From Massilia aurea (GTDB lineage: Bacteria; Pseudomonadota; Gammaproteobacteria; Burkholderiales; Burkholderiaceae_D): 64,000 nucleotides of DNA. Positions 57,479 through 64,000 of this stretch are shown piece by piece; position 1 is the first letter of the stretch, and each line of letters starts with the position of its first letter. Under the pieces are notes generated by a model. It saw only the letters and a program-made list of their open reading frames with translations, was not told where the DNA came from and made no database searches. Position numbers and translations under genes: made by a program. The DNA lies in assembly GCF_014200505.1 (NCBI RefSeq), contig NZ_JACHBX010000002.1, forward strand, positions 496,001 through 560,000, given 5' to 3'.

Positions 57479-58458
57479 CGTTAGAGGTGACGCACGGCCT
57501 GCGCCTGCTGGCCGACATCGGCGGCACCAATGCGCGCTTCGCGCTGCAGTCCGATCCGGCTGGCGGCTTCGATGATGTCGAAGTGCTGACCGGCGCCAGT
57601 TACCTGACGCTGGGCGACGCGATCCGCGCCTACCTCGACGGCGCCCGCGCGCGCGGGATGGCAGTCGACAGCGTGCGCCATGCGGCGCTGGCGATTGCCA
57701 ATCCGGTCGAGGGCGACGAGATCCGGATGACCAATCACCACTGGGCCTTTTCGATCGAGGCGCTGCGGCAGGAACTGGGCTTGACCACGCTGTTGATGGT
57801 CAACGACTTCGCGGCGCTGGCGATGGCTCTGCCGCACCTGCCGCCATCCGGACGCCAGCGCATCGGCGGCGGCATCGAGCTGCCCAACCGGACGATCGGT
57901 CTGATCGGCCCGGGCACGGGCCTGGGTGTTTCGGGCGTGGTGCCAGCCGGCGGGCGCTGGATTGCGCTGTCGGGCGAAGGGGGCCACGTGAGCTTCGCCC
58001 CGGTCAACCGGGACGAGGTGGCGATCCTCGAAGCCCTGTGGAGCGAGTATGGCCACGTCTCGGCCGAGCGCCTGCTGTCCGGCATGGGACTGGAGCTGAT
58101 CCACTGGGCGCGCACCAGCCGGCGCCTGAAGGCGGCCGACATCACCACGGCGGCCCTCGATGGTTCGTGCCTTGAGTGCCAGGGCTCGGTGCGGGTGTTC
58201 TGCGCGATCCTTGGCAGCGTGGCTGGCAATGTCGCGCTCACGCTCGGGGCGACCGGCGGCATGTATATCGGCGGCGGCATCGTGCCGCGCCTGGGCGTGC
58301 TGTTCGAGCAATCGGCGTTTCGCGCGCGCTTCGAAGACAAGGGCCGCCTGGGCGATTATCTCGCGCGCATCCCGACCTACTTGATTACTGAACAATATCC
58401 CGCCTTGCGCGGCGTTTCGGCTATGCTGTCGGATCAAATTTTTTGTCTGCACCAATAA
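57475..58458 (+). CDS. glk: Glucokinase (ROK-independent bacterial Glk family)
   Basis: ATP-dependent glucose kinase of 327 residues. The phosphate-binding motif LLADIGGTNARFAL lies at the N-terminus; MVNDFAALAMALP contains the catalytic Asp region, and the glucose-binding LSGEGGHVSFAP motif lies near 165. It belongs to the hexokinase-type Glk family, not ROK. It overlaps the GH3 gene by four bases, so the glucose freed by both beta-glucosidases enters glycolysis directly. The MFS transporter follows ten bases downstream. Confidence 0.95.
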   Translation: MTLEVTHGLRLLADIGGTNARFALQSDPAGGFDDVEVLTGASYLTLGDAIRAYLDGARARGMAVDSVRHAALAIANPVEGDEIRMTNHHWAFSIEALRQELGLTTLLMVNDFAALAMALPHLPPSGRQRIGGGIELPNRTIGLIGPGTGLGVSGVVPAGGRWIALSGEGGHVSFAPVNRDEVAILEALWSEYGHVSAERLLSGMGLELIHWARTSRRLKAADITTAALDGSCLECQGSVRVFCAILGSVAGNVALTLGATGGMYIGGGIVPRLGVLFEQSAFRARFEDKGRLGDYLARIPTYLITEQYPALRGVSAMLSDQIFCLHQ

Positions 58459-58468
58459 CGGAGAGACC

Positions 58469-59776
58469 ATGCAGAATCCCATCCAGACCCCAACCGTGGC
58501 CAGTGCAGCGACGGACGGCGAACGCAATACGCATACCGGGGCGCTGTTCATCGTCACCATCCTGTTCTTCATGTGGGGCCTGATCACGTCACTCAACGAC
58601 GTCCTGATCCCGCACCTGAAATCGATCTACACCCTCACCTATATGCAGGCGATGCTGGTGCAGCTGTGCTTCTTCGGTGCCTACGTCGTCGTCTCGCTGC
58701 CGGCCGGCGCGCTGATTCGCCGCCTCGGTTACCAGAACGGCGCCGTCGCCGGCCTGCTGGTCGCGGCCACCGGCTGCGCACTGTTCTATCCGGCGTCGAA
58801 CGGCGGCTACGGCCTGTTCCTGTTCGCGCTGTTCGTGCTGGCCAGCGGGATCACGATCCTGCAGGTCGCGGCCAACCCGTACGTCACCGTCCTTGGCCCT
58901 GCGCGCACCGCCGCCAGCCGCCTGACGCTCACGCAAGCCTTCAATTCGCTCGGCACCACGGTGGCGCCAACGCTGGGAGGCTTGTTGATCCTGTCGACGG
59001 TGGCGCTGTCGGCCGACCAGCTGGCGCTGCTGCCGGAAGCCGATCGGATCGCGCACCGCGCGGCCGAAGCGGCTGCCGTGCAGGGCCCGTACCTGGGCCT
59101 GGCCGCGGCGCTCGCGCTGCTGGCCGTGCTGTTCGCACTGGCGCGCCTGCCGAAGATCGAATTCCAGGACACCACCACCGCCGCCGTCGACGGCAAGGGT
59201 GGCGCGATGGCCTACCGCCACCTGGTGCTCGGCGCGCTGGGCATCTTCCTGTATGTGGGCGCTGAAGTCAGTATCGGCAGCTTCCTGATCAACTTCATCG
59301 GCGAGCCGCACATTGCCGGGCTGTCGCATGCCGACGCGGCCCGCTACGTCAGCCTGTACTGGGGCGGCGCGCTGGTGGGCCGCTTTATCGGCTTTGCGGT
59401 GATGCGCTACGTCAGCCCGGGCAAGTCGCTGGCCGTGACCGCACTCGGTTCGATGGCGCTGGTGCTCACCGCGATCTTCACCGATGGCAGCCTGGCGATG
59501 TGGGCGATCATCGCCGTAGGCCTGTGCAACTCGATCATGTTCCCGACCATCTTCAGCATGGCGCTGCACGGCCTGGGCAAGTTCACGGGCCAGGGTTCGG
59601 GCATCCTGTGCATGGCCATCGTCGGTGGCGCGATCGTCCCGTTCATCCAGGGCATCCTGGCCGACAGCATCGGCCTGCAGATCTCGTTCCTGGTGCCGGC
59701 AGCCTGCTACCTGTTCATCCTGTACTACGGCGTCAAGTACGCCGATCTGCACAAGCAGAAGGTGGTGACGGAATAA
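58469..59776 (+). CDS. FucP-type sugar MFS transporter
   Basis: Major facilitator protein of 435 residues with about 12 membrane helices. The N-terminal motif FFMWGLITSLNDVLIPHLKS is characteristic of the FucP/GluP group (fucose, glucose/galactose proton symporters). GGAGAG before the ATG is a good ribosome-binding site. Last gene of the operon, ended by a strong terminator. It probably moves the monosaccharide released by the GH3 enzyme, in parallel with the ABC system. Confidence 0.94.
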   Translation: MQNPIQTPTVASAATDGERNTHTGALFIVTILFFMWGLITSLNDVLIPHLKSIYTLTYMQAMLVQLCFFGAYVVVSLPAGALIRRLGYQNGAVAGLLVAATGCALFYPASNGGYGLFLFALFVLASGITILQVAANPYVTVLGPARTAASRLTLTQAFNSLGTTVAPTLGGLLILSTVALSADQLALLPEADRIAHRAAEAAAVQGPYLGLAAALALLAVLFALARLPKIEFQDTTTAAVDGKGGAMAYRHLVLGALGIFLYVGAEVSIGSFLINFIGEPHIAGLSHADAARYVSLYWGGALVGRFIGFAVMRYVSPGKSLAVTALGSMALVLTAIFTDGSLAMWAIIAVGLCNSIMFPTIFSMALHGLGKFTGQGSGILCMAIVGGAIVPFIQGILADSIGLQISFLVPAACYLFILYYGVKYADLHKQKVVTE

Positions 59777-59794
59777 ACGTCGCCGTCATCAACG

Positions 59795-59826
59795 AAAATG
59801 CCCGCACATGATGCGGGCATTTTTTT
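59795..59826 (+). terminator. Intrinsic terminator of the beta-glucoside operon
   Basis: Stem AAATGCCCGCA / TGCGGGCATTT (up to 12 pairs), loop CATGA and seven T. Placed 18 bases after the MFS stop. Confidence 0.9.
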
Positions 59827-59844
59827 GGGTGCGGTGAACCCTAC

Positions 59845-59947
59845 CGTAGGGTGGACGGCTACGCCGTCCACGCGTTCAGATGCACACTCGTTTCACGTTA
59901 CGTCGAGGTTCGCTGGACGCGTGGACGGGACACCCGTCCACCCTACG
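59845..59947. repeat. Composite palindromic repeat, copy 2
   Basis: Termini CGTAGGGTGGACGG (59845-59858) and its exact complement (59934-59947) enclose inner pairs GCCGTCCACGCG / CGCGTGGACGG. These are the same terminal and subterminal sequences as in the copy at 28293-28422, but the centre and length (103 versus 130 bases) differ. Located right after a terminator, between convergent operons. Confidence 0.85.
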
Positions 59948-59991
59948 AGGATGACGTTGATGAAGCGGACATCTTTTGCATGCGTTGGACG

Positions 59992-61005
59992 TTACCGGTT
60001 CAAGCGCTTGAGCAGTTGTGCGCGCACCATGCGCGAGACGTTGTCGTTCATCGGGGCGAGCAGGCCGCGCGCGCCTGGCGGGATATGCGCCGCCGTCTCG
60101 CCATTGGCCTCGAACACGTAGTGCCGGAAGAGTTCGGCCCAGGCCGCGCGCTGCGCCGGTGGCAGGTCGCGCACTGTCATCAGGGCGTGCATCAGCGCGT
60201 TGTTGGGCGTGTCCATCCAGTCTGGCGACTGGCGCCACCAGTAATTGACCAGCACATTGACATCGTCCAGCGCCTCGACGTGGTGCCACCACATGCTGGG
60301 GATGAACAGCGCGTCGCCCGGCCCCAGTTCGGCGCTCTGCGCCTGCGCGAGTGCGTCGGCAAAGCGGGGAAAACGTGCGAGATCGGGCTGTGCGAAATCG
60401 ACCAGGCTGATGGGCTGGCCGGCGGGCGTCAGGTCGATCGGGCCGATGTACAGATTGTGCTGCTGCCCCGGCGGGAACAGCGTGAAGCGGCGCCGCCCGG
60501 CCGCGATACAGGCCAGGTTGTCCGGCACGTCGTAGTGGGCAGCGATGCGGGTGCGGTTGCCGATCCAGATCGACGCCAGCGGGTCGCGCGGACCGAGGTC
60601 GACATCGTTCTCGTGCCTGAAGCCCGGCAGCGCGCCGTCGATCGTGGTCGAGCCGACGTAGATCGCAGGCGGCGCCGGCGTGGCCAGGTGTTTTGCCAGT
60701 TCATCGAGCACGGCATCGAGCCGCACGCGCAGCGACTGGAAATTGAAGCCGTCAAGCGCGGCGTTGTAGAAGAAGCGGCCCTTGATGTCGGGCGGGCCGA
60801 GCATCGCATTGACGGTGGCGTCGCCGCACCAGCGGCGCAGGTAATCGAGCGCTGCCTGCGGCGACTGGCGCCCTGCGGCGACCACCGGCCAGTGGGCCAC
60901 CAGGCCGCGCAGCAGCAGCGGCTCGGTCGAGGCCAGGATCGTTGCATCGAGATCGGCCGGCGTCACACCGGCGATCTCGCGGATGGCGTTAGCGGCCGGC
61001 GGCAT
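59992..61005 (-). CDS. Cupin_8 (JmjC-like) domain protein
   Basis: A 337-residue cupin-like protein of the JmjC/asparaginyl-hydroxylase type. The iron ligands HxD appear in RIAAHYDVPDNL near residue 177 and the distal His in WWHHVEAL near 260. The oxygenase core is preceded by the typical EPLLLRGLVAHWPVV start. Such genes recur beside TonB-dependent receptors and SapC-like genes in Caulobacter- and Xanthomonas-type oligosaccharide loci; their substrate is unknown. Its start overlaps the SapC gene by 17 bases, so they are co-transcribed. Confidence 0.85.
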   Translation of the reverse strand: MPPAANAIREIAGVTPADLDATILASTEPLLLRGLVAHWPVVAAGRQSPQAALDYLRRWCGDATVNAMLGPPDIKGRFFYNAALDGFNFQSLRVRLDAVLDELAKHLATPAPPAIYVGSTTIDGALPGFRHENDVDLGPRDPLASIWIGNRTRIAAHYDVPDNLACIAAGRRRFTLFPPGQQHNLYIGPIDLTPAGQPISLVDFAQPDLARFPRFADALAQAQSAELGPGDALFIPSMWWHHVEALDDVNVLVNYWWRQSPDWMDTPNNALMHALMTVRDLPPAQRAAWAELFRHYVFEANGETAAHIPPGARGLLAPMNDNVSRMVRAQLLKRLNR

Positions 61006-61699
61006 CGCGGTGATTCTTGCGGTCGATCAGATTGCGGAAGTTCGACAGCGAGGCCAGTGCGAAGTAGATCGGTGCTAGGTAGCCGGCCGCGTGCAGTTCG
61101 GCGATGGCGCTTGCCTCGAGCGCGCCCAGGCGTTCTTCGTGGATCGTGAAAAAGCCCCCCAGGCGGTTCTGCGCGCCGTTGTCGAATTCCATGTCGAGCA
61201 CGAACGCATCGAGCAGATCATGGCGCTTGAGCGCTTCGAGAAAACCGATATTGGCCTGTACGCCGTTGTGGATGTTCGACAGCATGGTGCTGACCTTTTC
61301 CAGGTATTCGGTGTTGCCGCCATGCGGCTTGAACACCGGCTCGCCGTCGGTCGTGCTCACGCGCGGGTGGTCGAGGTCGACCTGGATCATCAGCTCGTCG
61401 CCATTGCGGCCGATGTAGAACGGCTGGCGCTCGTGCATCCACGGCACGAGCGGCGCATCCCAGCGGCCGTCTTGCAGGAACAGGTTTTCGTCTTCGGTAA
61501 AGCCCAGCAGCGCGATCGCTTCGAAGTTCGCGCCGTCTTCGAGCTGGCGGAAGATGATCGGGTAGATCCCCTGCAGCGAGCGGAATTCGTCGGCGAAGGT
61601 CGGCACCCACGCGACTTCGCTGCCCAGGCCAGGGCGGTGGCCGGCGATGATGCGCAGGTCCTTGTGTTCGATATTGTTCAGCAGGGCGATATTGGGCAT
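60989..61699 (-). CDS. SapC-family protein
   Basis: A 236-residue cytoplasmic protein of the SapC family (named after a Campylobacter S-layer protein), with the family-typical N-terminus MPNIALLNNIEHKDLRI and the ENLFLQDGRWDAPLVPWMHERQPF centre. Biochemical role is unknown, but it is repeatedly linked to TonB-dependent receptors in oligosaccharide uptake loci. Lies between the receptor and the cupin gene on the same strand; a hairpin separates it from the receptor. Confidence 0.88.
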   Translation of the reverse strand: MPNIALLNNIEHKDLRIIAGHRPGLGSEVAWVPTFADEFRSLQGIYPIIFRQLEDGANFEAIALLGFTEDENLFLQDGRWDAPLVPWMHERQPFYIGRNGDELMIQVDLDHPRVSTTDGEPVFKPHGGNTEYLEKVSTMLSNIHNGVQANIGFLEALKRHDLLDAFVLDMEFDNGAQNRLGGFFTIHEERLGALEASAIAELHAAGYLAPIYFALASLSNFRNLIDRKNHRDAAGR

Positions 61700-61744
61700 G
61701 GATGTCTCGTTGACGTTATGGGAATCACGCGATGAAACGACAAC

Positions 61745-61770
61745 GGCGGGCCGGCTGATGCCGACCCGCC
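61745..61770 (-). promoter_or_regulatory. Hairpin between the TonB receptor and SapC genes
   Basis: Eleven-base stem GGCGGGCCGGC with one mismatch and a TGAT loop. On the minus strand it is followed by a weak T-rich run (TTGTCGTTT). Suited to partial attenuation, lowering SapC and cupin expression relative to the receptor. Confidence 0.45.
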
Positions 61771-61839
61771 GCTGCGGTTGCAGGGCCGGTGTGCGGGAAG
61801 TCTACTCCCGAATACCGGCGCCGGCCAGATGCTGCGCGA

Positions 61840-64000
61840 TCAGAATTTGTAGCGCGCTGCGAGCATGTAACGCGGACCCGATTGCGTCACGAACAGCACC
61901 TGCTGCTTGGTGCGGCCGTGCGTGCGCTGGATCTCGTCGGTCAGGTTGATGCCCTCGAACGAGACTGACAGGTTCTTGTTGACGTTGTAGCCCACACTCA
62001 GATCGAGCTGGCCGTATGCTTCGACGTAGTTCGGGTTCGGGCCCGAGCCGTCGAACGTCGACGACAGGAACTCGTCGCGCCAGTTGTAGGCCGCGCGCAC
62101 GTTCCACTTGTCGTTCTCGAAGATACCCACCAGGTTGGCCGAGTCGCCCAGGCCGACCAGTGCGAACTGCTCGCCCACGCTGCCGTTGTCGTACTTCAGG
62201 CCCGAATTGACGTAGGTGTAGTTAGCCTGCACGCCGAAGCCGCTGTTGCCGAACATGTGCTGGAGGTTGAATTCCAGGCCGCGGATGTTCGCCTTCTTCT
62301 GGTTCGAGTACGACGTGATGCGGAAGTTCGCGACCGGATCGGTGCCGATGGCCGTGATGGTGCCGGTGGCATCGCCCGACGCGTTGTTCGGCCCCGCGAC
62401 CACACCCGGCTGGCCGTTGAAGTTACGGAAGATGTAGTTGCGGATGCAGGTGGTGTCTGCCGTCGTGCAGCTGCCCAGCGCCGCATTCCAGTAGGCGCCC
62501 CCCACTGGCGTGCGCACGCCGAACGGCTGGGCGATGATCTGCGACTGGCCGGCGTAGTTCTCGAGCTGCTTGCGGAAGTGGTTGACCGAGATGAAGCTCT
62601 GACGGCCGTAGTACCACTCGAGCGCCAGGTCGAAGTTCTTCGACTTGACCGGCTCCAGCGCCGGATTGCCCTGCGAACCGGTGCCGCCTTCGACGCGCGC
62701 CAGCGTGTCGAGCACCTGGCCGCCGGCGATCTGGTCGTAGCGTGGCCGGCCGATGGTGTGACCATAGCTGAAGCGGCCCTTGATGTCGTCGCGCAGCGCG
62801 ATGTCGGCGTCAAAGCTTGGCAGCACGTGGCTGTAGTCGCCTTTCAGCGTCGTGAAGCCGGACTGGCCGAACACTACTGGCAGCTCGTTCTGCGAGACCC
62901 AGCTGATTGCGATCGGGGTCGGCACCAGCGCGGTGGAGCTGACGTCCGTTTTCTCGTAACGCACGCCGAGCGAGGTGTTGATCGGGTAGCGCGTGTTCCA
63001 CTCGGTGTTGAACTGCAGGTACAGGCTCTTCGATTTTTCTTCGGTGCGGCGGTCGGTATCGTAGGTGGTCTTCGGCACGTACAGCTGCGGCAGGCCGGAT
63101 GCCTGCGCCACGATGTCGCGGATCTGGCTGAAGTTGAAGGTGTGGAAGCGGTCGAACAGGGCCGGATTGTTGCTGCCGTTGACCTGGTCGAAGTACTTGC
63201 CCAGGCTGTCGACCGTGAACAGGCTGGCCGGGTAGTCGGATGCCTGCGTGGCGCCGCCCCAGGTGTCGCGCTGCTGCACCGAGAACGCCGAGCGGTAATC
63301 GACCTTGGTCGCGCCCAGGCCGAACTTGACCTCGGATGCTTCCAGCACTTTCCAGCTGCCGTGCGTCTGGATCTGGTCGACTTCGGTCTTCATGTAGCCG
63401 TTCTCGAACACCGAGCCGGTCACCTGCTGCGGGGCGCGCGCGTAGTCGGCGCCCTGGATGCTCAGCACCGGGAAGTCCTGCGAGAAGTCGGCGGTGGTGT
63501 TGCCGCGGCTGAAGCTCGCGGTGCCGATCACGTTGCTCGAACCCCATGGGCTGTCCGGGGTCGACTCGGCCGACGAGCTGTGGGCATCGAGCTCGAAGCG
63601 CAGCTCGGGCGTGACGCGCCAGACGGTGTTGAAGCCCAGCGATTTGTTTTCGCTGCGGGTCGCAAAGTCCGACACGCCCATCGCGATATCGCTGTTACCG
63701 GCCGGGATGAATTCGGTGTAGGTCAGTGGGCCGGCGATCGGGCCGTCGGTCCAGCTGCTCGACGACGGGCCAAAGTTGAACCACGCCGACATGTCGTTGC
63801 GGCGGGTGTGAATCTTGTTTTCCGAATAGGTGTAGTCGAGGGTGCTGGTGATCGACTTGTTCGGTGCGAACTGGAACACCACCTGGCCGTTGGTGCGCTC
63901 GCGCTGCACGCCGCTCAGGTTGTAGTTCAGGTTCTGCGGGGTCTGGTACAGATCGGTCGGACCTGGGCGGTTGGTGATCAGCTCCGAGCCTGGCTGGCCT
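61840..64000 (-). CDS. TonB-dependent receptor, C-terminal part (partial)
   Basis: Minus-strand gene that runs off the right edge; about 720 residues are visible and the frame is open to 64000 (no plug, signal peptide or TonB box in view). The visible part is a beta barrel with many aromatic-girdle strands (such as RFELDAHSS, GRFSYGHTIGRPRY) and ends LAARYKF with the C-terminal Phe typical of outer-membrane barrels. The motif GHTIGRPRYDQIAGG is common in the large TonB receptors of sugar loci. Next downstream are SapC and cupin genes. Likely imports the glucan or other oligosaccharide used by this locus. Confidence 0.93.
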   Translation of the reverse strand, partial: GQPGSELITNRPGPTDLYQTPQNLNYNLSGVQRERTNGQVVFQFAPNKSITSTLDYTYSENKIHTRRNDMSAWFNFGPSSSSWTDGPIAGPLTYTEFIPAGNSDIAMGVSDFATRSENKSLGFNTVWRVTPELRFELDAHSSSAESTPDSPWGSSNVIGTASFSRGNTTADFSQDFPVLSIQGADYARAPQQVTGSVFENGYMKTEVDQIQTHGSWKVLEASEVKFGLGATKVDYRSAFSVQQRDTWGGATQASDYPASLFTVDSLGKYFDQVNGSNNPALFDRFHTFNFSQIRDIVAQASGLPQLYVPKTTYDTDRRTEEKSKSLYLQFNTEWNTRYPINTSLGVRYEKTDVSSTALVPTPIAISWVSQNELPVVFGQSGFTTLKGDYSHVLPSFDADIALRDDIKGRFSYGHTIGRPRYDQIAGGQVLDTLARVEGGTGSQGNPALEPVKSKNFDLALEWYYGRQSFISVNHFRKQLENYAGQSQIIAQPFGVRTPVGGAYWNAALGSCTTADTTCIRNYIFRNFNGQPGVVAGPNNASGDATGTITAIGTDPVANFRITSYSNQKKANIRGLEFNLQHMFGNSGFGVQANYTYVNSGLKYDNGSVGEQFALVGLGDSANLVGIFENDKWNVRAAYNWRDEFLSSTFDGSGPNPNYVEAYGQLDLSVGYNVNKNLSVSFEGINLTDEIQRTHGRTKQQVLFVTQSGPRYMLAARYKF

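Overview
The window looks like the chromosome of a high-G+C betaproteobacterium of the Oxalobacteraceae (Massilia-like). This rests on gene order and protein style, not a database match: DUF484-xerC, dksA-hslVU, gpmA-envC-ctpA-thiF, rhodanese-grxC-secB-gpsA, petABC-sspA-sspB, a DksA with a single cysteine, and an HslV with the extended MEQFHG start.

Layout. 1-9.5 kb: housekeeping genes on the plus strand (3' end of a DUF484 gene, xerC, alpha/beta hydrolase, His-rich CobW GTPase, dksA, a two-module STAS protein, hslV-hslU with a sigma32-like promoter, a 67-residue basic protein, an XRE regulator), interrupted by a LuxR solo on the minus strand. 9.5-20.8 kb: a complete 12-gene type II secretion operon on the minus strand, transcribed gspG-H-I-J-K-L-M-N-D-E-F-C, with gspC last and lacking a PDZ domain. 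20.9-25.6 kb: thiF/moeB-like gene, S41 protease, EnvC-type amidase activator and gpmA, all minus. 25.6-28.3 kb: rhodanese, grxC, secB and gpsA. 28.3-31.2 kb: a composite palindromic repeat, cupin, DUF2461, DegS-like protease and mscL. 31.4-35.7 kb: cytochrome bc1 genes, sspA, sspB and tRNA-Thr(TGT).

The accessory part starts right after the tRNA. 35.9-43.1 kb is an orphan type VI secretion cargo island: a VgrG with a C-terminal extension, a two-HKD phospholipase D effector (Tle5-like), two tandem Sel1-type candidate immunity proteins and a PAAR protein whose expected ATG reads ACG. It is followed by decayed DNA, a small membrane protein on the opposite strand, a frameshifted IS3-family remnant, a methyl-accepting chemotaxis protein and an HD-GYP response regulator.

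48-64 kb is a beta-glucoside/oligosaccharide utilisation region. A sugar ABC transporter, LacI-type regulator, cytosolic GH1 and exported GH3 beta-glucosidases, glucokinase and an FucP-type sugar permease lie on the plus strand. A TonB-dependent receptor (cut by the window edge), SapC-like protein and cupin_8 protein lie on the minus strand. Two matching 14-bp LacI-type palindromes, one at the ABC promoter and one before the GH1 gene, suggest one regulon: outer-membrane uptake, periplasmic hydrolysis by GH3, import by ABC/MFS, cytosolic hydrolysis by GH1 and phosphorylation by glucokinase.

No CRISPR array, rRNA or prophage was seen. Start sites were adjusted by ribosome-binding site and family alignment from memory; no similarity search was run.
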